This document shows positions 46,167 to 54,751 of a stretch of 59,620 bases of DNA, piece after piece. This DNA comes from Clavibacter michiganensis. GTDB taxonomy: Bacteria > Actinomycetota > Actinomycetes > Actinomycetales > Microbacteriaceae. How positions within the stretch are numbered: the stretch's first letter is position 1; each line of letters opens with the position of its first letter. The stretch covers positions 1 through 59,620 of the forward strand of contig NZ_MDJZ01000018.1 in the NCBI RefSeq assembly GCF_002151125.1, read 5' to 3'. The notes beneath the pieces were generated by a model. It saw only the letters and a program-made list of their open reading frames with translations, ran no database searches and was not told where the DNA came from. The translations under genes and the position numbers were made by a program.

Positions 46167-47815
46167 GCGGCGCGGACGACCGGCGGCACGTCGTCGTGGT
46201 CGGCGCGGGACCGGCCGGGCTCGCCGCCGCCGTCGCCGCGCGCGGTCGCGGGGCGCGGGTCACGCTGCTCGACGCGTCCGACGAGCTGGGCGGCCAGTAC
46301 TGGCGGCACCTGCCGGCGTCCCGGCCCGCGGCGCGCGAGCGGATCCTGCACCACGGCTGGGACGCGTTCACCGCGCTCCGGGGGCGTCTCGCGGCCGACG
46401 CGGGCTGCGAGATCGTGACGGGCGCGCAGGTGTGGGCGATCGAGCGGCCGGCGCCGGACGCGGCTGGCGATGCCGCCGCCGCCGATGACGCCGCGCCGCC
46501 CGCCGCCGTCGTCCACGTGCTCGTCGGCCAGGTCGACGGATCCCAGCGCGCGCCGCTGACCCTCCGCCCGCACGCGCTCGTGCTCGCGACCGGCGCGCAC
46601 GACCGCACGCTGCCCTTCCCCGGCTGGGACCTGCCGGGCGTCTTCACCGCGGGCGCCGCGCAGGCCCTCGCGAAGGGCGAGCGCGTGGCGATCGGCGACC
46701 GCGTCATCGTCGCGGGCGCCGGCCCCTTCCTCCTCCCCGTCGCCGTGTCGCTCGTGCAGGCGGGCGCGCGCGTCGTCGGGATCCACGAGGCCGCGCGCGT
46801 GCCGGGGCTCGGCCGCGGCTGGCTGCGGGATCCGCTCGGCCTCGCCCGCGCGCCGCACAAGGCCGCCGAGCTCGCGGGCTACGTCTCCGTGCTGGCGCGC
46901 GAGCGCATCGGCTACTCGACCGGCAGCGCGGTCGTCGCCGCGCACGGGACCGACCGCGTCGAGGCCGTGACCGTGCAGCGCCTCGACGCGTCGTGGGCGC
47001 CGATCCCGGGCACCGAGCGGCGGATCGCCGTGGACGCCGTGTGCGTCGGCCACGGGTTCACGCCCCGGCTCGAGCTGCCCATCGCGGCGGGCTGCCGCAT
47101 CGGGTCAGACCGGTTCGTCGAGGTCGACGCCGACCAGGGCGCCGGGCCCGCGGGTGTCTACGCCGCCGGCGAGATCACGGGCATCGGGGGAGTGGACCAG
47201 GCGCTCGCCGAGGGCGAGGTCGCGGGGCACTGCGCGGCCGGCGGAACCCCGTCCGACGCCGCCATCGCCCCCGCCGTCCGCCGCCGGGCCGTCGCGCACG
47301 ACGTGGCCGGTCGCATCGAGGCGGCGCACGGGATCCGCCCCGGCTGGACCGGCTGGCTCCGCGACGACACGCTCGCCTGCCGCTGCGAGGAGGTGCCGGT
47401 CGGCCGGATCCGCGCCACCGCCCGCGCCGCGCGCTCCACCGACCTCCGCTCCATGAAGCTCGCCACGCGCGCCGGCCTCGGCATCTGCCAGGGCCGCGTC
47501 TGCGGGCGCACCGTCGAGGAGCTGCTCGACGCGGAGTCGCCGGCCTGCGGATCGCCCGCCGCCTCCCCGACGCCCGCCGCGCCCGGCCCCGGTTCCGACC
47601 GCCGCCCCCTCGCCTCGCCCGTGCGCCTCGGCGAGCTCGCCGCCGCGTACGACCGCCGTGACGCCGGACCCCCGTCGCTCGCCGCGGCCGCCCCGGGCGT
47701 CGACGACCCGCCCGGCGTCGACGACCCGGCGCCCGCCGCCGAGCCCCCGCGCGACCCCGCGGCCCCGACCACCCCCGCACCGCCCCGCACCACCGACCGG
47801 AAGGACACGCCATGA
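46163..47815 (+). CDS. D-hydroxyproline dehydrogenase, FAD/NAD(P)-binding subunit with BFD-type cluster domain (alpha)
   Basis: 550 residues from GTG 46163. FAD site VVVVGAGPAGLAAAVAARG, DASDELGGQYW, LVLATGAHDRTLPFPGW, second dinucleotide site VIVAGAGPFLLPVAVSL, and YAAGEITGIGG. The C-terminal part has a BFD-like [2Fe-2S] domain: LACRCEEVPVGRIR and LGICQGRVCGRT (four Cys). This is the HcnB/alpha-subunit layout. The last 85 residues are Pro/Ala-rich and disordered, with a duplicated PGVDDP, an unusual extension. Overlaps the following deaminase gene by 4 nt. Confidence 0.88.
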   Translation: MSGADDRRHVVVVGAGPAGLAAAVAARGRGARVTLLDASDELGGQYWRHLPASRPAARERILHHGWDAFTALRGRLAADAGCEIVTGAQVWAIERPAPDAAGDAAAADDAAPPAAVVHVLVGQVDGSQRAPLTLRPHALVLATGAHDRTLPFPGWDLPGVFTAGAAQALAKGERVAIGDRVIVAGAGPFLLPVAVSLVQAGARVVGIHEAARVPGLGRGWLRDPLGLARAPHKAAELAGYVSVLARERIGYSTGSAVVAAHGTDRVEAVTVQRLDASWAPIPGTERRIAVDAVCVGHGFTPRLELPIAAGCRIGSDRFVEVDADQGAGPAGVYAAGEITGIGGVDQALAEGEVAGHCAAGGTPSDAAIAPAVRRRAVAHDVAGRIEAAHGIRPGWTGWLRDDTLACRCEEVPVGRIRATARAARSTDLRSMKLATRAGLGICQGRVCGRTVEELLDAESPACGSPAASPTPAAPGPGSDRRPLASPVRLGELAAAYDRRDAGPPSLAAAAPGVDDPPGVDDPAPAAEPPRDPAAPTTPAPPRTTDRKDTP

Positions 47816-48729
47816 CCGCACCCGCCCTGGACCTCGGAGGCGTCGTCGTCGCCACCACGCTGCCGTTCCGCGAGGACGCGTCGGCCCCCGCCGGCCTCGC
47901 CGTCGACTACGACGCGTACGCCCGCCACTGCGACTGGCTCATGTCGAACGGCTGCCGCGGCGTCGGACCGAACGGATCCCTCGGCGAGTACTCGTCGCTC
48001 ACCGACGAGGAGCGCCGGAAGGTCGTGCAGGTCGCGGTCGAGACCGTCGGCGACCGCGGGATCGTCGTGGCCGGCGTGCACGGCGTCGGCTGGCACCAGG
48101 CGAGGAAGTGGGCCGAGATCGCGGCAGAGGACGGCGCCGACGGCGTGCTGCTCCTCCCGCCCACCATCTACCGGGCGAGCGACGACGAGGTCGTCGAGCA
48201 CTACGCGCGCGTCGACGAGGTGGGCCTGCCGATCATGGCCTACAACAACCCCTTCGACACCAAGGTCGACCTCACGCCGCAGCTCCTCCAGCGCCTCGAC
48301 GCGCTCGAGAACGTCGTGGCGATCAAGGAGTTCTCGGGCGACATCCGGCGCGTGACGGAGATCCAGGACCTCACGGGCCTCGACGTCATCGCGGGCGCCG
48401 ACGACCTGCTGCTCGAGTCGCTCATCATGGGCGCCGTCGGCTGGTTCGCGGGCTACCCGAACGCGTTCCCGCGCGAGGCCGTGGAGCTGTACGGGCTCGC
48501 GACCAGCGGCCGCATCGAGGAGGCGAAGGAGCTGTACCGCCACCTCGTGCCGGTCTTCCGCTGGGACTCGCGCACCGAGTTCGTGCAGGCCATCAAGCTG
48601 TCGATCGACGTGGCCGGCGAGAGCACGGGCGGTCCGACCCGTCCGCCGCGCGCGCCGCTGCCCGCCGCGGTCGCCGCCGAGGTCACGCGCGACACCCGCC
48701 GTGCGCTCGACCACCTCGCCGGGCGATGA
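47812..48729 (+). CDS. 1-pyrroline-4-hydroxy-2-carboxylate deaminase (DHDPS/NAL superfamily)
   Basis: 305 residues, class I aldolase-type barrel. Schiff-base Lys172 in VVAIKEFSGD, Tyr144 in IMAYNNPFD, and the carboxylate loop GPNGSLGEYSSLT. In the Hyp pathway this enzyme deaminates and dehydrates 1-pyrroline-4-hydroxy-2-carboxylate to 2-oxoglutarate semialdehyde. DapA of lysine synthesis has the same fold but is ruled out by context: the genes on both sides are the Hyp dehydrogenase and Hyp epimerase. The epimerase gene starts 7 nt downstream. Confidence 0.88.
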   Translation: MTAPALDLGGVVVATTLPFREDASAPAGLAVDYDAYARHCDWLMSNGCRGVGPNGSLGEYSSLTDEERRKVVQVAVETVGDRGIVVAGVHGVGWHQARKWAEIAAEDGADGVLLLPPTIYRASDDEVVEHYARVDEVGLPIMAYNNPFDTKVDLTPQLLQRLDALENVVAIKEFSGDIRRVTEIQDLTGLDVIAGADDLLLESLIMGAVGWFAGYPNAFPREAVELYGLATSGRIEEAKELYRHLVPVFRWDSRTEFVQAIKLSIDVAGESTGGPTRPPRAPLPAAVAAEVTRDTRRALDHLAGR

Positions 48730-48736
48730 TCGACGG

Positions 48737-49738
48737 ATGAGGTCCTCCCGCGTCTTCCACGCCGTCGACTCGCACACCGAGGGCATGCCGACCCGCGTCG
48801 TCACGAGCGGCTTCGGCGTCATCCCCGGTGCGACCATGAACGAGCGCCGCCTGCACCTCATCGAGCACCTCGACCACCTGCGGCTCCTGCTCATGACCGA
48901 GCCGCGCGGGCACGCGGCGATGAGCGGCGCGATCCTGCAGCCGCCCACGCGCGACGACTGCGACTGGGGCGTCCTCTACATCGAGGTGTCCGGCTGCCTG
49001 CCGATGTGCGGCCACGGCACCATCGGGGTCGCGACCGTGCTCGTGGAGACCGGGCTCGTGGAGGTGCAGGAGCCGGTCACGACGATCCGGCTCGACACCC
49101 CCGCGGGGCTCGTGATCGCGCGGGTCGACGTGGAGGACGGGCGTGCGGCCTCGGTCACGATCGAGAACGTGCCCTCCTACGTGGAGCGCCTCGACGCGCA
49201 GATCGAGGTGCCGGGCTACGGCACCGTCCCGTACAGCCTCGCGTTCGGCGGCAACTTCTACGCGGTCGTCGAGCTCGACGCGCTGGGGCTGCCGTTCGAC
49301 CGGGAGCGGCAGCAGGAGATCCTCCAGGCCGGGCTCGCGATCATGGGCGCGATCGACGACCAGGACGCGCCCTCGCACCCCGAGATCTCCGGGGTCGACC
49401 ACTGCCACCACGTGGAGTTCCTCGCGCCCGGATCCGACGCGCGGCTGTCGCGGCACGCCATGGCGATCCACCCCGGCTGGTTCGACCGGTCGCCGTGCGG
49501 CACCGGCACGTCCGCGCGCATGGCGGAGCTGTGGGCGCGCGGCGAGCTGGCCGTGGGCGACGAGTTCGTCAACGAGTCGTTCATCGGCAGCCGCTTCACC
49601 GGGCGGATCCTCCGGGAGACGACCGTCGCCGGCCGGCCCGCCATCGTCCCCGCCATCACCGGGCGCGCCTGGATCACCGGCATGGGACAGTACCTGCTGG
49701 ATCCCACCGACCCGTTCCCGAGCGGCTTCCGGTTCTGA
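48737..49738 (+). CDS. 4-hydroxyproline 2-epimerase (proline racemase family)
   Basis: 333 residues, cofactor-independent epimerase converting trans-4-hydroxy-L-proline to cis-4-hydroxy-D-proline, the first step of Hyp catabolism. Both catalytic cysteines are present: Cys91 (PMCGHGTIG) and Cys254 (SPCGTGTSA). A Cys/Cys pair fits epimerases or racemases, whereas trans-3-hydroxy-L-proline dehydratases have Thr at the second position. HTEGMPTRVV and GGNFYAVVE are further family motifs. I chose ATG 48737; an earlier in-frame ATG would overlap the deaminase gene. Confidence 0.92.
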   Translation: MRSSRVFHAVDSHTEGMPTRVVTSGFGVIPGATMNERRLHLIEHLDHLRLLLMTEPRGHAAMSGAILQPPTRDDCDWGVLYIEVSGCLPMCGHGTIGVATVLVETGLVEVQEPVTTIRLDTPAGLVIARVDVEDGRAASVTIENVPSYVERLDAQIEVPGYGTVPYSLAFGGNFYAVVELDALGLPFDRERQQEILQAGLAIMGAIDDQDAPSHPEISGVDHCHHVEFLAPGSDARLSRHAMAIHPGWFDRSPCGTGTSARMAELWARGELAVGDEFVNESFIGSRFTGRILRETTVAGRPAIVPAITGRAWITGMGQYLLDPTDPFPSGFRF

Positions 49739-49766
49739 ACCGCGCGAGCCCCCACCGAGGAGAGAC

Positions 49767-51275
49767 ATGACCCCGCACGAGACCGATCCGACCACCGACC
49801 CGACCGTCGCGGCGACCGTGGGCGCCGTCGCCGCGCGTGCCGCGGACGCCGCCGCGCCGCTCGCCGCCCTCGCGCCGGCCGTGCGCGCCGACGCGCTCGA
49901 GGCGGTGGCCGACGCGCTCGAGGCCATCCGCCCCGAGCTGCTGCCCGTCGCCGAGCGGGAGACCGCGCTCGCACCCGGGCGCCTCGCCGGCGAGCTGACG
50001 CGGACGACCGTGCAGCTGCGGATCCTCGCCGCAGCCACCCGCGACGGCCGCTACCTCGACGCGCGCATCGACCACGCGGATCCCGACGCGGCGCCCGCCC
50101 CGCGCCCCGACATCCGCCGGTACCTCGTGCCCGTCGGGCCCGTGCTCAACTTCGCGGCGTCGAACTTCCCGTTCGCGTTCTCGGTCGCGGGCGGCGACAC
50201 GGCGTCGGCGCTCGCGGTGGGCTGCCCGGTGGTCGTGAAGGCGCACCCGGGGCACCCGGAGCTGTCGCGCCGGGTGGCCGAGGCCGCGTCCGCCGCGCTC
50301 GTCGCCGCGGGCCTGCCCGAGGGCACGCTGCAGCTCGTCGAGGGCGAGGAGGCGGGGCTCGCCATGCTGCGCGACCCGCGGATCCGCGCCGCCACCTTCA
50401 CCGGATCGCTCCGCGCCGGCCGCTTCCTCGCCGACGTCGCCGCGGCCCGCCCCGACCCGATCCCGTTCTTCGGCGAGCTGGGCAGCGTCAACCCGGTCGT
50501 CATCACCGAGCGCGCCGCCGCCGAGCGCGGCGCCGACATCGCGCGGGCCCTCGTGGCGAGCGCCGCCGGATCCGCCGGGCAGCTCTGCACCGCGCCCGGC
50601 ATCGTGCTGATCCCCGCGGGCCACGGCCTCGACCGGGTGCTCGCGGAGGAGGCCGGCGCCGTCGCCCCGCACGGGATGCTGAACCCGAAGATCGCCGAGG
50701 GCTACGCCGGCGGCCGCGCCGCCGCGATCGCGGTCGACGGCGTGCGCCTCGTCGCGGAGGGCCGCGCACCCGCGGGCGACGACGGATCCGTGACCCCCAC
50801 GGTCGCCGCCGTCTCGCTCGCCGACTTCGAGGCCGCGGGCGATGCGCTCCGGCACGAGGTGTTCGGGCCGTTCGCGCTCCTCGTCGAGTACCCCGCGGGC
50901 ACCGACCTCGCCGCCCTCGCCGCGCGCACCTTCACGGGGGAGCTGACCGCGAGCGTCCACCTCGGCGCCGACGAGGCCGACGCCGCCGACCCGACGACCG
51001 CCGAGCTGATCCGCGTGCTCGCCGCCCGCGCCGGCCGCGTGCTCGTCGACGCCTGGCCCACGGGCGTCTCCGTCACCGACGCGCAGCAGCACGGCGGACC
51101 CTGGCCCGCCACCACGCTCGACCGCGGCACGAGCGTCGGCACCGCGTCGCTCGACCGGCTGCTCCGCGGCGTCGCCTTCCAGGGCGTGCCCGACGCGCTG
51201 CTGCCGGAGCCGCTGCGCACGGCGAACCCGTGGGGCGTGCCGCAGCGCGTGAGCGAGCGCGGCGCTCGCGCCTGA
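49767..51275 (+). CDS. 2-oxoglutarate semialdehyde (2,5-dioxovalerate) dehydrogenase
   Basis: 502 residues, aldehyde dehydrogenase of the KGSADH type that ends Hyp breakdown at 2-oxoglutarate. Motifs: VGPVLNFAASNFPFAFS (Asn oxyanion), CPVVVKAHPGHPELS cofactor binding, FTGSLRAGR, general-base Glu in PFFGELGSVNP, and nucleophile Cys in SAGQLCTAPG. The AHPGHP motif and GELGSVNP are characteristic of the subfamily. GAGGAGA lies 4 nt before the ATG. Last gene of the Hyp operon, followed by a GC-rich hairpin. Confidence 0.92.
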   Translation: MTPHETDPTTDPTVAATVGAVAARAADAAAPLAALAPAVRADALEAVADALEAIRPELLPVAERETALAPGRLAGELTRTTVQLRILAAATRDGRYLDARIDHADPDAAPAPRPDIRRYLVPVGPVLNFAASNFPFAFSVAGGDTASALAVGCPVVVKAHPGHPELSRRVAEAASAALVAAGLPEGTLQLVEGEEAGLAMLRDPRIRAATFTGSLRAGRFLADVAAARPDPIPFFGELGSVNPVVITERAAAERGADIARALVASAAGSAGQLCTAPGIVLIPAGHGLDRVLAEEAGAVAPHGMLNPKIAEGYAGGRAAAIAVDGVRLVAEGRAPAGDDGSVTPTVAAVSLADFEAAGDALRHEVFGPFALLVEYPAGTDLAALAARTFTGELTASVHLGADEADAADPTTAELIRVLAARAGRVLVDAWPTGVSVTDAQQHGGPWPATTLDRGTSVGTASLDRLLRGVAFQGVPDALLPEPLRTANPWGVPQRVSERGARA

Positions 51276-51306
51276 CGCGCGCCGTCCCCGTCCGCCGCGC
51301 CTCCTG

Positions 51307-51335
51307 CCCGCCGCCGCGGGGAGGGCGGCGGCGGG
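51307..51335 (+). terminator. Terminator after the hydroxyproline operon
   Basis: CCCGCCGCC/GGCGGCGGG 9-bp stem (51307-51315 with 51327-51335), 31 nt after the stop; inner bases can extend it. Confidence 0.55.
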
Positions 51336-51490
51336 GACCCGCCCGCCGCTGAGGGTTCCCACAACCCGCGACCGCCCACCGCGGGAGCGCGTTGGAGGCC
51401 CGCGACGTGATATTCGGCAGGTGGAGGATCCGTGCATAGCGTGGCCGGTGCCGGCAGGGACGCCGGCGCAGACGACGGCACGGAGGATCC

Positions 51491-53749
51491 ATGGTCGACA
51501 CGGCGGCACGAGGACGCACCACCCGCGGCACGAGGGGACGAGGCCCCGCCGCGGGTCCGCAGGGGGGCGGCGCCGCCAGCGAGGACTCCGTCCATGGGGG
51601 TCCGCAGGACGGGGTTGCCCACGAGGGCGCGCTCCGCGAGGCGGGCGTCCCGGTCGCGGGGGATGTCGACGCCGAGGTGGCGCGCGACCTCGACCGCACC
51701 GACGGCCAGGCGGACACGGGGACCGGTCCGCGCGTCGACGTGGAGGCGCTCGGGCGCCTCCTCCTCGGCCGCTGGGCGGACGTCCGCACGTCGTCGCGCG
51801 AGCTGACCAGCCGTCCCGAGCTGCACCGCGTCGAGGGGCTCGACATGCACCAGCACCGGGCGCGCGTCACCGAGCAGCTGAGGATCCTGGTCGAGCACGG
51901 CGGTGTGCACCGCGCGTTCCCCAAGATCGTCGGCGGGCTCGAGGACCACGGCGGCAACATCGCGGGCTTCGAGGAGCTCGTGGCCGCGGATCCGTCGCTG
52001 CAGATCAAGGCCGGCGTGCAGTGGGGCCTGTTCGGATCCGCCGTGATGCACCTCGGCACCGAGCGGCACCACCGCGAGCTGCTGCCCGGGATCATGTCGC
52101 TGGAGACGCCCGGCGCGTTCGCGATGACGGAGACGGGGCACGGCTCCGACGTCGCGAGCATCGGCACCACCGCGACCTACGACCCCGAGACCGGCGACTT
52201 CGTCCTGCACACGCCGTTCCGCGCCGCTTGGAAGGACTACCTCGGCAACGCGGCGGTCGACGGCCGCGCCGCCACGGTGTTCGCGCAGCTCGTCACGCAG
52301 GGCGTGAACCACGGCGTGCACTGCTTCTTCGTGCCGCTCCGCGACGGGACCGGCGCGTTCCTGCCCGGCATCGGCGGCGAGGACGACGGCCTGAAGGGCG
52401 GGCTCAACGGGATCGACAACGGCCGGCTCCACTTCGACCACGTGCGCGTGCCGCGCGCGAACCTCCTCAACCGCTACGGCGACGTCGCCGAGGACGGCAC
52501 CTACACGTCCGACATCCAGAGTCCCGGCCGCCGCTTCTTCACGATGCTCGGCACGCTCGTGCAGGGTCGCGTCTCGCTCGACGGCGCGGCGACCAGCGCC
52601 GCCAAGATCGCGCTGCAGATCGCGATCACGTACGGCAACGAGCGCCGCCAGTTCGTCGCCGGCGGCACCGACGAGGAGGTGCTGCTCGACTACCAGCGGC
52701 ACCAGCGCCGGCTGATCCCGCGCATCGCCACGACCTACGCCGCGTCCTTCGCGCACGAGAAGCTGCTCGGCCAGTTCGACTCGGTGTTCTCGGGCGCCAC
52801 CGACACCGACGAGGACCGCCAGGACCTCGAGACCCTCGCCGCCGCGCTCAAGCCGCTCAGCACCTGGCACGCGCTCGACACCATCCAGGAGGCGCGCGAG
52901 GCGTGCGGCGGCCAGGGCTTCCTCGCCGAGAACCGGCTCGTCGGGCTCCGCGCCGACCTCGACGTCTACGCGACCTTCGAGGGCGACAACACCGTCCTCC
53001 TGCAGCTGGTCGCCAAGCGCCTGCTCACCGACGTGAACAAGCGCTTCGCGAAGGCCGACTTCGGGGTGCTCGCGCGCTACGCCGTCGAGCAGGCCGCGGA
53101 TCGCACGCTGCACTCGACCGGCCTCCGCACGCTGGGGCAGGCGCTCGCGGACCGCGGATCCACCGCCCGCTCGGTCGGCCAGCTCCGCGAGACGGACACC
53201 CAGCGCGCGCTGCTGACGGGTCGTGTCGAGACGATGGTCGGCGAGGTCGCGACCGCGCTCCGCGCCACCCGGAAGATGCCGCCCGCGGAGGCCGCCGCGC
53301 TCTTCAACCGGCACCAGCACGCGCTCATCGAGGCGGCCCGCGCGCACGCGCAGCTGCTGCAGTGGGAGGCGTTCACCGAGGCGCTGGATCCCGCGTCGGA
53401 GACCGGGCGCGCGATGGACGACGGCACGCGCCGCATCCTCACCTGGACCCGCGACCTCTTCGGCCTCCGCCTCATCGAGGAGGACCTCGCCTGGTTCCTG
53501 ATCCACGGCCGCATCAGCGCCCCGCGCGCCCGGGCCGTCACGGCCTACATCGACCGGCTCGTCGCCCGCCTGCGCCCGCACGCGCAGGACCTCGTGGACT
53601 CCTTCGGGTACACGCAGGCCCACGTGCGCGCGGCGGTCGCGTCGGGCGAGGAGAGGGACCGCCAGGACGAGGCGCGCGCGTACCGCGACGCCCGGATCGC
53701 CGACGGCACGGCGCCGCGCATGGAGAAGACCGAGAAGAAGAAGAGGTAG
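51491..53749 (+). CDS. Acyl-CoA oxidase/dehydrogenase family flavoprotein
   Basis: 752 residues. After about 75 Gly/Ala-rich, non-conserved residues, the domain order is that of peroxisomal-type acyl-CoA oxidases: VDVEALGRLLLGRWADVR, HRAFPKIVGGLEDHGGNI, FAMTETGHGSDVASIGTTATY (FAD/acyl pocket), NGIDNGRLHFDHVRVPR, RVSLDGAA, and EACGGQGFLAENRL...YATFEGDNTVLLQLVAK with the catalytic Glu in FEGDN. A second helical domain follows and the end is Lys-rich (EKTEKKKR). Likely beta-oxidation of fatty acids. Start ATG 51491 has GGAGG 4 nt upstream. Its own promoter is likely. No link to the Hyp operon is apparent beyond position. Confidence 0.85.
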   Translation: MVDTAARGRTTRGTRGRGPAAGPQGGGAASEDSVHGGPQDGVAHEGALREAGVPVAGDVDAEVARDLDRTDGQADTGTGPRVDVEALGRLLLGRWADVRTSSRELTSRPELHRVEGLDMHQHRARVTEQLRILVEHGGVHRAFPKIVGGLEDHGGNIAGFEELVAADPSLQIKAGVQWGLFGSAVMHLGTERHHRELLPGIMSLETPGAFAMTETGHGSDVASIGTTATYDPETGDFVLHTPFRAAWKDYLGNAAVDGRAATVFAQLVTQGVNHGVHCFFVPLRDGTGAFLPGIGGEDDGLKGGLNGIDNGRLHFDHVRVPRANLLNRYGDVAEDGTYTSDIQSPGRRFFTMLGTLVQGRVSLDGAATSAAKIALQIAITYGNERRQFVAGGTDEEVLLDYQRHQRRLIPRIATTYAASFAHEKLLGQFDSVFSGATDTDEDRQDLETLAAALKPLSTWHALDTIQEAREACGGQGFLAENRLVGLRADLDVYATFEGDNTVLLQLVAKRLLTDVNKRFAKADFGVLARYAVEQAADRTLHSTGLRTLGQALADRGSTARSVGQLRETDTQRALLTGRVETMVGEVATALRATRKMPPAEAAALFNRHQHALIEAARAHAQLLQWEAFTEALDPASETGRAMDDGTRRILTWTRDLFGLRLIEEDLAWFLIHGRISAPRARAVTAYIDRLVARLRPHAQDLVDSFGYTQAHVRAAVASGEERDRQDEARAYRDARIADGTAPRMEKTEKKKR

Positions 53750-53762
53750 CAGCGCGGCGCGC

Positions 53763-54374
53763 CTACGGGTGCAGCGCCGCGTCCGCCGGGCCCGTGCGCC
53801 ACGACGCGAAGCGGGTCGTGAAGCCCGCACGGGTCGGCGCGCAGCAGAAGGGGCCCGCGGTCACGGCGGCGGCGGGATCCAGCGGCGCCACCCGCACGAG
53901 CCGCCACGGCTCGTCGTCGACCCGGGCGCGCACGGTGAGGGCGTCGCCGGATCGGCTGGCGCGGATGGTCACGAGCCGGCCCGACCAGCCCGGGACCGGC
54001 GCGAGCGACCAGTCGGAGACGCCGCGCGTGACGACCGCGCCGAGGCCGTCCTCGCCATCGCTGCGCTCGACGCCCGCCTTGACCCAGGTCTCCGCGTCGA
54101 CCCGCACGAAGACCCCGGCCTGGTCGAACTGCTCGCGGAGATCCAGCGTGAACGCGACCTCGACGGCCGACTCCTGGGGCAGCGGCGCGAGGAGCGCGTG
54201 CTCGGTGTCGTGCACGAAGCCGTAGGAGGTGGTCCGCCAGGCGTCGCTGCCCTCACGCGCGGTCACGTCCATGCCGTCGTCGTGGATCCGCACGGCCTCC
54301 GGCTCGGTCGTCCAGGTGCCGTCGGCCCAGGGGATGTCGACGAGGGCGGGGCCGGATGCGGGGGAGTCGCTCAT
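53763..54374 (-). CDS. DUF1349 domain protein
   Basis: 203 residues, soluble. VRIHDDGMDVTAREGSDAWR then FTLDLREQFDQAGVFVRVDAETWVKAG and the C-terminal GPFCCAPTRAGFTTRFASWR define DUF1349, a concanavalin-like jelly roll related to yeast Ree1. Possibly binds a carbohydrate; function not established. TAGCCT on the minus strand (54381-54386) ends 6 nt before the ATG, suggesting a leaderless transcript. Converges with the acyl-CoA oxidase gene, ends 13 nt apart. Confidence 0.8.
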   Translation of the reverse strand: MSDSPASGPALVDIPWADGTWTTEPEAVRIHDDGMDVTAREGSDAWRTTSYGFVHDTEHALLAPLPQESAVEVAFTLDLREQFDQAGVFVRVDAETWVKAGVERSDGEDGLGAVVTRGVSDWSLAPVPGWSGRLVTIRASRSGDALTVRARVDDEPWRLVRVAPLDPAAAVTAGPFCCAPTRAGFTTRFASWRTGPADAALHP

Positions 54375-54403
54375 GCGACGAGGCTACGGCCGCATGCGCC
54401 CCG

Positions 54404-54751
54404 TCACACCCCGAGCACGAGGCGGATGCCGGTGGAGATCTCGCCCATCACGTGGGGAGGGAGACGGCCCACGGGGTAGGGCTCCAGGCATTCACGGCTG
54501 ACGGGGCCCACCTGGGACACCACGGCGACGGAGTCGTGCTCGAGGCCGGTAGCCGCGGCAGGGACGACGACGTTCCCCGGGAACGCGCCCAGCCGCAGGT
54601 TCGAGGTGAGCGGCACGATCACGACGGTCGCGATGTCGCTCGCGTTCAGCCAGTCCTCCTGGACCACGACCGCCGGACGCAGGACGGCGGGCGCGGAGCC
54701 GCGCGGAGTGCCGGGGTCGACCCAGACGACGTCCCCACGGGCGATCAGCAC
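54404..54751 (-). CDS. MazF/PemK family endoribonuclease toxin
   Basis: 115 residues from GTG 54751. IARGDVVWVDPGTPRGSAPAV opens the fold, then LRPAVVVQEDWLNASDIATVVIVPLTSN, PGNVVVPAAATGLEHDSVAVVSQVGPVSR: the SH3-like barrel with the conserved Arg and Ser/Thr (PLTSN) of the mRNA-cutting site. It looks intact and full length. The start overlaps the end of the upstream antitoxin frame by 7 nt, the usual antitoxin-toxin coupling, but that antitoxin frame is broken, so toxin synthesis or control is probably altered. Confidence 0.88.
   Translation of the reverse strand: MLIARGDVVWVDPGTPRGSAPAVLRPAVVVQEDWLNASDIATVVIVPLTSNLRLGAFPGNVVVPAAATGLEHDSVAVVSQVGPVSRECLEPYPVGRLPPHVMGEISTGIRLVLGV

Noticed and set aside
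47812-48729. Dihydrodipicolinate synthase (dapA) of lysine synthesis
   Set aside because: Same fold, but it lies between D-Hyp dehydrogenase and Hyp epimerase genes, which fixes the Hyp pathway role.
48737-49738. trans-3-hydroxy-L-proline dehydratase
   Set aside because: Those enzymes have Thr in place of the second Cys; here both Cys91 and Cys254 are present.
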